A stretch of DNA of 64,000 bases from a virus: the IMG/VR virus record IMGVR_UViG_3300010885_008506, positions 1-64,000 of that record. One strand, written 5' to 3'. Positions 1 through 10,700 of the stretch are shown here, one piece after another. A program made the translations under genes and the position numbers. The notes beneath the pieces are model-generated. The model saw only the letters and a list, made by a program, of their open reading frames with translations, did not search any database and was not told the origin of the DNA. Positions within the stretch are counted from its first letter, which is position 1. Each line of letters opens with the position of its first letter.

Positions 1-339
1 CTGACCTGTGTCTGACTTAAACCAAAAGTCGCCACTTGCATTTGTTGTGGGACGGGCTGTTGCAATAACAGTTGCACTGTGTGGCTTAAAGCCCGATCCG
101 TTATAAACATTTAATCTACCAGTAGAAGTATTATACCAAATTTGTCCAACTAGTGGATTTGATGGGGCTGTAGAATTAGCAAAGCTTTCTAGTATTCGTA
201 CCAAGTTCTGATTCAGTGTTGAACCATATCCTGGATAGTTCTTACCCACCAGTGTAATAGAAGTTTTAGTGGTATCTAGTGTACCATCCTGTAGTGTTAT
301 TAATGTTTGACCATTACTTTTGGTTATAATATATGACAT
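1..339 (-). CDS. Tail fibre-like protein, 5' part only (runs off the window)
   Basis: The 113 codons seen are the N-terminus of a virion fibre protein; the stop lies beyond the left edge. It starts at ATG 339 after a purine-rich AGAAGAGAAC stretch, 15 nt past the stop of the preceding fibre gene. Its first ~90 residues follow the same plan as the next two genes upstream: a short ITKSNG strand pair, a LVGKNYPGYG motif, an N-x-N-x-V-x-x-LE-x-FAN helix, then G-Q-I-W-Y and a GxLxVYNG repeat. This looks like a shared attachment or trimerisation head on three tandem fibre paralogues. By position it would be a late baseplate or side-fibre component. Its specific role is unknown because the C-terminus is missing. 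Confidence 0.75.
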   Translation of the reverse strand, partial: MSYIITKSNGQTLITLQDGTLDTTKTSITLVGKNYPGYGSTLNQNLVRILESFANSTAPSNPLVGQIWYNTSTGRLNVYNGSGFKPHSATVIATARPTTNASGDFWFKSDTGQ

Positions 340-354
340 GTTTGTTCTCTTCTA

Positions 355-2619
355 TTACGCTATCTTCATTATGAAGTATAGGGTGTAGTATGGAGGCAAC
401 GTACTTACAGTATGGGTATGTACCCCATCGCTATTGATTGCGTGAGTATGTGGGTCTCCTGCTCCAACACTGCCAACCAATGGTGTTGATAGACCGTTAG
501 TTGATCTGTATGCGCCAACAGAAGCAGGGCCTGTTATCGACTTACCAGCAACTGCAAGACCTGGTGCATTGTTAAATCCGTATGACACGTTATCGGTGTC
601 AGTTCCTCCATCAACATATAATGTGTGTGCGTGTGATGGCAGTTCTCCCGCAGTTAGTACGTGCCCGCCTGTTAGGCCACCATGCGTGTGTGCACCGTTT
701 GACGCCGTTGTACTAGAGCTGCTGCCACCTTCATAGCGAACTTCGCCCGGTGTTGTTGCTGGATTGCTGTAGTCTGCGCTTGCGCCCATTACAAACTTAT
801 TAACTAAGTTTGGTGTGCCGCTGGTGCCGTCACAAATATGCCAATTGGCAGGAACCGCAGCAGCAGTACCGTACCACATGATTATTGATCCAACCGGAAG
901 TGTAGTTGACGCGGCACTAATGTCAACATTAACTGTGTTACCAACAGACGAAGTTACGTTAACGTCAGTGCCGGTAAAGTTAATAGTTGTCACACCCGAT
1001 GAAGTGCCTACACCTGAACCAGTGTCCTGTACTGTTACACCTGATATACCAGTTCCGTACGTTGTGATTGCACTTCTTACAAATGCGGTAGTTGCAATCT
1101 TAGTTGAGTTGTCACTTGTTGCCGGAGTAGTTGATATTGGAGCGCCAGTAAAGGTAGGACTTGCAATATCTGCCTTAACATCCACATAAGCTTTTGTTGC
1201 AGGATGTGAATTTGCACTTGGTGTTGGCACTGTAATTGTTGCGCCAGTGAAGTTATGCGTTCCGGTAAAAGTATTGCCAGACTTTAATGCATAGTCGCCT
1301 TCAATTACAGTTACACGGTTAGCTACTGTAGTTAGGTCGCTAACATTTGCCTTAGTAATCAGTGTACCTGTAATAACATCCTGTACAAACTTAGTATTAG
1401 CAATCTGTGCATCGCTTTGTGCAAGATTGCTAATATTTGGTACTGTAGGAATACCAGTTAGGTCAGTATTATCAAACTGACCTTTAACATATTCTGTGGT
1501 TGCAATACGTGTGCTATTTTCGCTAAACGACAGTACTCCGGTTGCAGTTGGTGCTCCTGTTAGTACTGTATTGTTAAACTGTGCCTTAACATATGCTGTG
1601 GTTGCAAACTTTGTAGTATTGTCTGAAGTTGATGCAGTTACACCAGTGACGGTGCTAGCAAATACTGCTGCTCCGTCAACTTGTAATGTACCTGTGCCTG
1701 CAACATGCAATGTTGCTGCAGGGGAGGCAGTATTAATACCAACTTCTTGTCCTGTTGTTACAGTGAATGTACTTTGTAATCCAGTACCATTGGTAGTCTG
1801 TAGATAGATGTTCCCGCCATTAACTGTGTTGCTTATGCGGAAGTTATTGCTTTGTGGGTATAGTTGAATCTGAGATGCTGACCCAACACTTAGGCCAGTG
1901 TTAGCATTCAATGTTCCGGCAATAACTCCATTTGCATTGTTACGAATAATGTTATTAGCCGATAAAGTACTTGTACCGTCTTTGAGTGTTTCTGCAACAG
2001 TTGCAAGTCCACGAATCTTAAAGTCCCAGGTAGTATCGTCGCCAATGTTTAGTCCTGGTGCTAGTGTTGGTAAAGGAACGCTCTTGAATCCAATTTGCGC
2101 ACTTGCAGGTACAAATGTTTCGTCTGTAATGATTGCCACGTTCTTGTTATTAACCAATACACGCAGTACAGTGTGCGAGCCGCCCGCAGTGTCGATGATT
2201 GTATCAGCTAGTACTTGTGTTTCTGCTATACCTGATGGGCCAACTAAACGGAAAGAACCGCCGCTATAAACATACAACTTTCTGTCGTTGGTATCAAACC
2301 ATAATTGATTTTCTACTGGACTAGTTGGTTGAGAGTTTTGAAATACGCCGGTAACTAAACTGTTAAATTGCGAACCTGAATAAACTTTGAGACTCTTACC
2401 TGCCTTATCGTACCATAGCTGACCGGTTAAAGGACCAGTAGGTGCAGTAACTGCTGCAAAGTTTTCTGCTAGGTGAACAATGTTTTCATTCAGTGCTTCA
2501 CCAAATGCAACATAGTTTTTACCTATTAGAGTTAAACCTGCTTGTTCTACTGCAGTGCCTTGTGGTACGGTTAAAAATACCGAACCATCGCTTTTATTAA
2601 TTTCGTAATTAACGGTCAT
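355..2619 (-). CDS. Tail fibre with C-terminal tail-collar domain
   Basis: A 754-residue fibre protein, probably trimeric and involved in host contact. Residues ~1-90 are the head domain shared with the genes on either side (LTLIGKNYVAFG; GQLWYDKAG). The middle carries repeats of the kind ATTAYVKxQFxNT (about 330-530), typical of phage fibre shafts. From about residue 571 comes a phage tail-collar domain: LPVGSIIMWYG, then ICDGTSGTPNL, then a His-rich GAHTHGG / ELPSHAHTL section, ending in PPYYTLYFIMKIA. His pairs of this kind bind metal ions in T4 gp12-type short fibres. The start ATG (2619) overlaps the stop of the preceding gene by 4 bases (ATGA), so translation is probably coupled. It could be the functional equivalent of T4 gp12, but this is inferred from the collar domain only. 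Confidence 0.85.
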   Translation of the reverse strand: MTVNYEINKSDGSVFLTVPQGTAVEQAGLTLIGKNYVAFGEALNENIVHLAENFAAVTAPTGPLTGQLWYDKAGKSLKVYSGSQFNSLVTGVFQNSQPTSPVENQLWFDTNDRKLYVYSGGSFRLVGPSGIAETQVLADTIIDTAGGSHTVLRVLVNNKNVAIITDETFVPASAQIGFKSVPLPTLAPGLNIGDDTTWDFKIRGLATVAETLKDGTSTLSANNIIRNNANGVIAGTLNANTGLSVGSASQIQLYPQSNNFRISNTVNGGNIYLQTTNGTGLQSTFTVTTGQEVGINTASPAATLHVAGTGTLQVDGAAVFASTVTGVTASTSDNTTKFATTAYVKAQFNNTVLTGAPTATGVLSFSENSTRIATTEYVKGQFDNTDLTGIPTVPNISNLAQSDAQIANTKFVQDVITGTLITKANVSDLTTVANRVTVIEGDYALKSGNTFTGTHNFTGATITVPTPSANSHPATKAYVDVKADIASPTFTGAPISTTPATSDNSTKIATTAFVRSAITTYGTGISGVTVQDTGSGVGTSSGVTTINFTGTDVNVTSSVGNTVNVDISAASTTLPVGSIIMWYGTAAAVPANWHICDGTSGTPNLVNKFVMGASADYSNPATTPGEVRYEGGSSSSTTASNGAHTHGGLTGGHVLTAGELPSHAHTLYVDGGTDTDNVSYGFNNAPGLAVAGKSITGPASVGAYRSTNGLSTPLVGSVGAGDPHTHAINSDGVHTHTVSTLPPYYTLYFIMKIA

Positions 2620-3953
2620 TGGTTATCCGCCTGTTCCGTGTAAACTAGCTTTTCGCCTGTTAGCTTTTCTAACAAACGAGCCATCTTAAGCATGTCTACG
2701 TTAATCTTTTTGCCGCCACGTTGACTGTAATACGACCAAGCCATTGGCTCACTTGGACCTTCTGGGATCAGACTAAAGTTGTGGGGCGATATCTGTGTGT
2801 CGTTTCCAGCAGAGTCCATAACAAACATTTCGCCACCGCTGACATAAAATAATGCAGCACCTGCTACGCCTGCGGAGGGGATAACACCGTCAAATATGAC
2901 CAAGCTGTTTTCTGCACCACTTGGGCTTGTTGTTCCGCCGATCAATATGTTACCGTTTGTTGGTCTAAGAACAATTGCGCCAGTTGATCTAGTATTAGCT
3001 ACTATAATGTCAGTGCCTGATATGCTAATGGTAGCAGATCCGATTGAACCTATAGTTAGACCCGAGTTACTCACTGATGTAAAGCCGGTATTAGTTCTAA
3101 CTACACCCGACACATCTAGTGCTGCTACGGGATCAGTCTTGTTAATGCCAACATAACCCGATGAACTGGTTAAGCCAACGCCTGCAACTGTTAGTACTTT
3201 ATTGGCTTGTCCCGAACTTGCTTTAGCTTCTAGGTATACAACGCCGCTATTCTCGGTATTTGCAAGTGTTACTGAACCAGTTGCTGTTTTAATTGCACCT
3301 TGTGCAGTATCACCAATTAAGAATCCGTTATTGTTTGTGAGATATAATTGTGCAGTGGATGGCATTGTCATGCCAATTACTACATCGCTAAATCCAGTCT
3401 CGCCATCTGCCGTATATGCATCCTCGCTGAATGCGGCAACGCGAGAATTACCAACATACATGCTGATAATTTCGTGTGATCCAGGCGAAGGTTGCGTATC
3501 TGCTGCAGTATCGTGTTCTAATCCGTTTTTACCTAAGCCTGGATCTGCTAGTGGGCCAATTAGTCTTGCGGATGCTGTTATGTCTGTCCCTTGACTCTTG
3601 ACATACAATTGTCCAGTTGAGGAATTAAGCCAAAAGTCACCCTGCTTCCAGTATGCTGTAGGTTCTGTAGTAGAAACGTATGGGCCGCCAACTTCTTTGA
3701 AGCGAGAGCCATCATAAACTTTAAGTTTAGCAACTGTGGACGTCTTGTCGTACCAAAGCTGTCCTGTTATGGGCTTTGTTGGGGAGCTAGTATTCGCAAA
3801 GTTTTCTAGCAGCTTTACAAAATTCTGATTCTGAGCTAATCCAAAACTGAAATAGTTTTTACCTATCAGCGTTAGGTCAGTTGTATTATCCGCGGTACTA
3901 TCTGCTACTGAAACTAGCGTAGTACCGTCGGTTTTTGTAATTAAATAGGCCAT
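2616..3953 (-). CDS. Tail fibre-like protein, paralogue without collar domain
   Basis: About 445 residues, starting MAYLITKTDG. ATG 3953 is preferred over in-frame codons further upstream because an AAGGAA ribosome site lies 9 nt before it and a late promoter box (3976-3983) would start the transcript just upstream. Residues 1-90 match the head domain of the two downstream genes (LTLIGKNYFSFG; GQLWYDKTS). The middle is a beta-rich shaft with a DALDVSG-type repeat. The C-terminus lacks a collar domain; it ends with a charged segment (RGGKKINVDMLKMARLLEKL) that looks like a helical cap or trimerisation element. Its stop overlaps the next start by 4 bases. A structural virion role is likely; the exact location is not known. 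Confidence 0.78.
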   Translation of the reverse strand: MAYLITKTDGTTLVSVADSTADNTTDLTLIGKNYFSFGLAQNQNFVKLLENFANTSSPTKPITGQLWYDKTSTVAKLKVYDGSRFKEVGGPYVSTTEPTAYWKQGDFWLNSSTGQLYVKSQGTDITASARLIGPLADPGLGKNGLEHDTAADTQPSPGSHEIISMYVGNSRVAAFSEDAYTADGETGFSDVVIGMTMPSTAQLYLTNNNGFLIGDTAQGAIKTATGSVTLANTENSGVVYLEAKASSGQANKVLTVAGVGLTSSSGYVGINKTDPVAALDVSGVVRTNTGFTSVSNSGLTIGSIGSATISISGTDIIVANTRSTGAIVLRPTNGNILIGGTTSPSGAENSLVIFDGVIPSAGVAGAALFYVSGGEMFVMDSAGNDTQISPHNFSLIPEGPSEPMAWSYYSQRGGKKINVDMLKMARLLEKLTGEKLVYTEQADNQ

Positions 3954-3975
3954 TACGTTAAATTCCTTATCCAAC

Positions 3976-3983
3976 TATTTATT
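3976..3983 (-). promoter_or_regulatory. Late promoter box (AATAAATA)
   Basis: On the minus strand this reads AATAAATA, one mismatch from the T4 late consensus TATAAATA recognised by gp55-bound RNA polymerase. It ends 23 nt before the fibre start codon at 3953, the same spacing as the other late boxes in the window. It lies in the gap after the upstream structural gene. Confidence 0.55.
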
Positions 3984-4021
3984 GCAGTTGGACCAAAAGC
4001 CCTAACGCAATCTACAGCCAG

Positions 4022-4609
4022 TTATACAGTCTCTGTAAATGTTGTGAAGCTTTGAATTCGTAGGGTGTAATCCACCTGAATAATACGATTCAAACTCTTC
4101 TGAACGGGGTGGAATACAACATGGGTAATCAAACGCTTGTTTGTGCCCGTGTTATCGTCCCAACACTTTAGTCCCAATTCGTCAAACACATAGTCACTAG
4201 TACTGGTTGCGTTGTCAAATGCTTCTTGCCCAAGAGGCTCGCCGTAGTCTAGTGTGCAAGTAACTACGATATCAGTATACTTCTTGCCTACAGTGTGGCG
4301 AACTTCCAAACGATTACGTGCAGGATCAGTATTGAGCCCGTTGTTGTCGTTTACAGTCTTGTAATAAGTTTCATTATGCAGTCCTGCACTTTGATTCAGC
4401 GTGTTTGGGGCTAGGTATGTGATAATTCCCGTGCTGTCGATGGTTGTCCCACCGTTGCCAAACGCCATTTCTTGAATGAACCCATGTCCGCGATCTGCTA
4501 GTGCATTAGCCATAGCAATTGAAATGTTTTCATAATGGATAGCGTTGTCCTTATCCACTAGTATAATGCCAGTCTCTGGCTCCCAAATCTTAATATGTCC
4601 CTGAATCAT
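4022..4609 (-). CDS. Virion structural protein of the baseplate/fibre block
   Basis: A 195-residue protein of a type I recall next to baseplate genes in aquatic T4-like phages; no enzymatic motif is visible. It opens with a short beta unit GHIKIWEPETGIILVDK, then an AMANALADRGHGFIQEMAFGNGG segment, a YLAPNT motif and a C-terminal FHPVQKSLNRIIQVDYTL strand pair. It lies between the giant wedge protein and the three fibre genes, so it may connect fibres to the baseplate (inference). The start ATG 4609 follows the 45-codon gene by one base. The first 17 residues resemble the C-terminus of that small neighbour, suggesting a partial duplication. The function is not established. Confidence 0.7.
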   Translation of the reverse strand: MIQGHIKIWEPETGIILVDKDNAIHYENISIAMANALADRGHGFIQEMAFGNGGTTIDSTGIITYLAPNTLNQSAGLHNETYYKTVNDNNGLNTDPARNRLEVRHTVGKKYTDIVVTCTLDYGEPLGQEAFDNATSTSDYVFDELGLKCWDDNTGTNKRLITHVVFHPVQKSLNRIIQVDYTLRIQSFTTFTETV

Positions 4610-4610
4610 G

Positions 4611-4748
4611 TTATTCTGACCTCTGTTCTACTAAAACTTCACCAGTTTCTGCATCGATTATCTTAAGTTTGCCCGAAAATAGCAGTCCTGCTGCATCATT
4701 TGGTGCTTGCTTATCCTCGCTTGCGGGTAGGTTAGTATCGTTATTCAT
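4611..4748 (-). CDS. Small 45-residue protein, partial paralogue of its neighbour
   Basis: A short frame starting MNNDTNLPAS and ending EVLVEQRSE, with its TAA one base before the next ATG. Its last ~20 residues (SGKLKIIDAETGEVLVE) line up with the first residues of the following protein (GHIKIWEPETGIILVD). Both have an aliphatic strand, x-ETG turn and second strand. No clear Shine-Dalgarno precedes it, so translation probably depends on coupling from the giant gene, whose stop lies 9 nt upstream. The tight packing and homology support it as a real gene; the function is unknown. Confidence 0.55.
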   Translation of the reverse strand: MNNDTNLPASEDKQAPNDAAGLLFSGKLKIIDAETGEVLVEQRSE

Positions 4749-4756
4749 ACGTGTAT

Positions 4757-7700
4757 TTATGATATGTCAAATACCGTAGTTTTTTCTCTAATAAAGATAG
4801 CCCATTGAGTATCAGTATCAGCCATGCTAGACGTTGGGTCTGTTACATCATACCAGTTATAAGCTTGCTTGATTGCAAGTACAACTCGTAGCCCACTCTT
4901 AGGTGCTTCGTTAAACGTAACCTGATAGTACGATCCTGCGCTTTGATCCACTGTATAGCCTGATGTCATCTTTTTACCAGCTACGTATACTAGCACCGAG
5001 TCCGTATCATGTTCGGAAGTAGTCAGTAGTAATGGCAGCGCAAAAGACACAGTGGCTCCGTTTGCAGAGTATGTTTCGCTATTCATGTACTCGGATGCGG
5101 GTAACTGATTTCTGTAGCTCATGTCCACTGCAAGTGTACCTACGCGATGATTTCCTGCGCCGGTGCCTTTCGTTGCTCTTCTCAAACGACTAATGTAGTC
5201 TGACCCTTTCTCCCAGTATTCAATTCGTTCCTTGCCAATCATTACTACGCCCGGACGATTGATTAGCGGGGACGGTGCAACAAGTGCAGAAGCATTAGTT
5301 AGATAAATTCTGTCACTGGCTGTAGTAACTGCTTGAGAAACTGTTGTTGAGTTTTCCAATGGTAATCTGTATGCACTCAGGCTGCCCATCATATCTTTGA
5401 ATACCCTAAAGCCTATTGTTGAGCTAGTAGTTGATGTTCCTGCAAAGTAGTGAACAACAATTACGTCATTGTCGTCAATGCCGCCTGCAATATTCACTAT
5501 TCTATTGGATTCGGCTTGTAAGTACCATCCTACGACAGGAGCAATGTATACTCCGTTCTTGTATACTTGTACACGGTTAACTGCAATAATATCATCGCTC
5601 AGAACAATCTGTCCGCGAGAATAGAAGTTTGCAAGTTGTTGCTGTGTTGGACTTAATCCAATTCCGTATATGCCATATCCTTGATACTGAATGTGCAGTG
5701 TATTATCAATGCCAAACACTTCTGTTCTGATACCGGTTAGCGCAGTGTCGTTATACGTTGTAACTAGTATTTTAGTATTAGTAGAACCGTCGTCTACCAT
5801 TGATGTCAGTGTTAAGGTGCTACCTTGTACATAGTAATCGCCGCTTGGTAATACTGTTATAGTAACTACATCGTTTAGTGCGGGTGTAGCCGTCAACGTA
5901 ACAACGCCTGAACTGTAACTGCTAATAGATACTATTTGGCCGTTAACTGTTGCTTGAATATCGCCCGCTACTAGTCCCGCAATATTAAAGTTTGGGCATA
6001 CTGGTATGTTAAATTGAGCAGTTGCTCCGGTGCCTAGTGCGTATGCTGTTGCAGGCGGGGTTAAACGTAAGCCTGCTTCTGCACCTTCTGCAACAGCATA
6101 TGCAATTGTACTAGTGCTCAATGGGGCTGGCGCGCCAGATGGATTTGTTATTGTATAATTCAATGATCCATTAATAAAAATTGATTCTACAAAACTTTCT
6201 GTGTAGTTTTTGAGATCAACCGGTACACCTGCTACTGTGAGGTATGAAACAATTCTAATTACTGCCCCAATTGCAGGAGCAGGACTAATAGTTACTAATA
6301 CATCATTTTCATAAGGAGCTGAATCGCTTGCAAAGGTATGTGCGGTCTTTATTCCATCAACTACAACAATACATTGACGCAATGGATTATCAAGTCCTAC
6401 TCCGGTTACTCGAAACACTTCGCTAGATCCGTTACCTACAAAGTTTTGAACTTGTTCTACGCTTGGCCCATTATCGTTTGTTACTACAGCAGTGATAATG
6501 CTGTTTGCTGCAGGTGCCGTATTAAATTGTAACTCTGCATTTATTTGTCCCAATATGTTAGAGTAATCAATAATATATGCAACACCTGGATCCTGTACCA
6601 GTCCGTTAACAAATACTGTTATATTATCGACACTACTTGGTACTGGGTTGAGCGCAAAATACGTAGTTGTTCCGTTTCCTGATATTGTTTGGATACTAAT
6701 ATTCTGATTTTGTGACTCAGCTGTGAATACCTTAACATCCAATGCGTCAAACACTTGCCCCGACACTAGTTCTTCTGTGCTTGGTGTCGTATCTGGTCCA
6801 ATGAAGCTGCCGCCCGAATTAGAAACTTCAGCAGATGGGTCGTAACCGCTAGACGACGCAAATCGTCCACCAGATTGATATGTGTCATACCCGCCTAATT
6901 CTACTAAGTTGCCGTACGGGTCTAGTTCCCAATTGTCAAAATCAACAGAATCAAATCCACGCGCCTGACTTGCAAAGCCTGGTCCAGTTGAGAATTTAGG
7001 ACTTACAATCTTAGTCTGATCGTAATCTGCTCCTAACAACAATGGCAGTAACGGAGGATTCAATATCAACGATATAGTTGTATTGTTACTTGGTGCTGTT
7101 GCAAAGTTTATGGTCATCTCGCTTGGATACACCGTGTAATCGCTTGGCTCTACTAGAATATCGCCCAATGCAACCTGCATTAATTCTTCGTACATGAAGT
7201 CTTGTGGCAGGTCAAATGTAGTGGTTACGCCGTCGCCAATATGTGTTTGAATAATTCTTTCTGGTATGCCGGCTTGTCCAGGTTGCGGATCGTAGAATGC
7301 TGCAATTCTATCGGCTGCATGCCAATCGTCAAATCCTGGATTATCCTGTGCAGGATCGCGTGTTTCCGGATAAAGAATATCTGCTGTTCCCTTAACACGG
7401 TCAAATCTCATTCCAGTTTTAAACATTCTAACTGGAGTCTTACCTAGTACTGCATATGCTCTTGCGCCCGATCCATGTCCGGGCAAGCTAACGATTTCTA
7501 CTGTTGGGGGAGTCAGATATCCCTCGCCTTCGTCTACTACTATGATTTGACGAATTGCATCAAGATTTACTACACCTGGGCCGCCTGCTACGTTTGCAAG
7601 CACATCACCTGGCAAGTCTGTAGTATCAATTGAACTGTCCTTAATTGCTTGCTGATCCAACCATAGCTTTCTAGCAGAGAAATAATTATCCGCACCTAAT

Positions 7701-10700
7701 GTTTCAAACGATTGTGCAAATCCTAAATTTACTGCGTAAGCACTAGCAAGTCTGACGTTTCCTTCTAGTACAGTTTTACCGCCTGTTAACTTAATTGTTG
7801 GCGCAATGTCGTATCCAGTACCACCGTCAGCTACTACGATTGCAACTACGCTGTATCCTCGGTTATCTCTGTAACTGCGCCATGGCCATTCATTTTCAAA
7901 TCTGCTTGCTTGCTCCGGGTCGTCAACTACACTTGTTTCATAGTGGTTGTCAACTATATGAGGAGGGCAGTCAAAGTCTGTTGTCAGACTACCAAACACG
8001 TCCTTGCCCGAGTATACAGAAGTGTATTCTCGTATCTTAGTATGATAAGGTTTGACTTCTGTAATATACTTTTCTAAGCTGTCGTCTATGTCTAGCGCGT
8101 ACACAGGACGTTCTGCAAGTTCAGCAACAAAGTGTTTGACTTTAATGAAGCTACTCTTGAATGCCCAGTCTAGCTGACGCTGTTCAACTAATGCATGACG
8201 GACCATACGGAAAAACCAGCTGTTCCACAAATACTTGTATTCATTTACAAATACGTTGTCACGCATTGCTGTCAGAATGTTTCTAAGTTCAATGGTAGGC
8301 TCAGAGTCAAATACTGCACTGTCAAACGAACTTGTATCAAATGACATTGATGTATTGAAATCTGCTGCAGTGATGTCTAGCTTAATAGTGCCGTTTTCCA
8401 GTGCCATTATGGTGGTATCACCTGTTGAATCCTTACGCAGAACTCTCCAGTAGCCCGGACCCAATACTTTAACATTAGTATCTACATAATTGCTGTCCTG
8501 AAACTCTTGCTCAGTAGCAAGTGTTACTGCTGCGATTGATCCCTCGGGATAGTCTGTAGAATAATAATCAAGTCGCGACCAATAGCGTGTTGTATCGTAT
8601 TTCTGTACACGTGATAGCATTAAGTTTGTGCCGTCCCACATATAGATCGTCCACAAATTTTTACGTGTCTCGTCGCTTTCAACTAGCAACAAATATCCTG
8701 CAGGTTTTGCCAGCAAGTCGCTAACAATAATATCTGCGTATGTAGGAACAGATTCGTCCCAGTTTTGATACTCGGTAGTAAGTGTTGTTGAGCCATCGTC
8801 AAACGTTGTATCACCTGTGTCGATTGTTAAGTCTTGAACTTCCATGATCAATGGCTGTGGATCAGACTGATTCATTGTGCCTAGATCAACATCTTCAACA
8901 ATGATAGATGCTAGATATTCATTTAGATATTCTGCGCAAACTTCAATTGCCCCTACACGGTCGTTAAACATTGTCTGACGTGGACGAATCTTAACGCCCA
9001 GTCGCTTGTGCGCAGCTAGTTCAACATCTGGTACATTATTTCCTGCTAGGTCACGCCCCGTCAGGCTGTCGACCATCTTGTTAACAAGTGAAGTTGGCGG
9101 TGCAACGTTATCGCCTTCGCTTAACAATGTCCATTCTACGTGACGTGGGCTATTTTGCTCAACTCGCAGAACTTCAATTTGTAGAATTTGTTCGCCGTCT
9201 ACTAAATTATCACGCAAGTTTTGAGTAACAACTCCGGCACTGCCCGCAGCAGCTACCCATTGGTATGGGCCATTAGTTAATGCTGTTGCGATGCTTGCTA
9301 CACTCAGTGTTTTCTTACTTGACTGCGAGATAGACTGCTTGCCCGCAACCCAGAAGTAGTATCGGAACACCGTAGCGCCGTTGCTGTCTGTTGTAACTTT
9401 GGTATTATACGGCTGCAGTCCGCCCAGTGGAGGTGTACCCATTGACGGAGTCATACCATTGACATTGTACGCTGACGGCACTGTGGTGCTTTCAATCCAT
9501 TCACATACAGTAATAGTACTGCCTGGGAATAATTGACCCCAGTTCTTTATCTTGTACGATAAGTCGCCTTGTTCATACCATAACCATACTGCAGTTGAAT
9601 TATCCCACCATGTAGTTCCAACTTTTTCTTCTGCCCAGAAAGTATTTCCGGGCGAATTCTCTTGATAGATAGATGGGTCAATTGATAATGTATAATCAAC
9701 ATTGATCATAGCTTCACTGTCGTGTAGATCCTTTAGCGGATCCCATAAAGATAAGAACTCAATAACCTGATCTTGTACTGGATCGTAGCTGAGTGCGCGA
9801 TTAATTAGTTTAGTATCAACCACTTGCTCTTGTTGTGTTTCTGCAGCCCATCCGTCTTGCGTATTATCGTATTCGTATATCTTGCCGCGAACTGACCAAG
9901 GACTTGCAATGATAACTGTATCGTTTACTTCCGATAGTGCTGAACCAAATCCTGTAGTAGAATCATCTACTGCACTAATAGGATTGAATACAGATCCTTC
10001 CCACACATACTGTGTACTATATAAACTCGAACCCGGTGCTGCGCCGTAACGACTGTGCAATCCAAAGCTTTCTACTGCACCGTATCCAATGATTACATCT
10101 GTAAATGTAGTGTCGTTGGCATCAAAAGTTGTTGTACTGCTATCCAGTATTAACTTCCATACATATGGTGCAGTTGGGTTGCCTACTAGTAGCTTGCCGC
10201 TGGTTGTAAACTTAACAGTTTTACCAAACAAGTTTAATCCGTTAGTGTTTGGTCCAGTTAGTACCTGTGTTAACGACGCAGTTCCTGATGTTGCACTAAA
10301 GTCGTAGATTCTAACAATACCGTCAGACACTAGTGTATCAAATGTAGTGTCGCCTGTATCAATGATTGTGCCAAACGTATCGTAAGTAGTGAATCTTGAT
10401 CCCACTGCCACACGTACATTTTCACCAACTGTAGTAATGTCAATTGGGTGCTGCGACTTAATGGGGATACTTGTAGTCCCTGTTACGATCGCATTTATGT
10501 CTTGTGTTAGAATACCGTTCTCGTCAATAGTATACACATAAATGTGGCCATTACCTGCAGTATCTAGTATTGCTACCTTGTTAGAGTCTGCGGCCATTAC
10601 AATACCAGTACCTGTTGCTGTTTGTGTAACAGGCGCTAGTTGTATGCTGTATGTATCAGTTGCTGCAGCAGAGCCTGTGTATGCAGTGTGTGTGCCCAAA

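Noticed and set aside
4754-4761. CATAAATA on the minus strand before the 45-codon gene
   Set aside because: It is only 6 nt from the start codon, so a transcript from it would begin inside the gene. It overlaps the stop of the giant frame.
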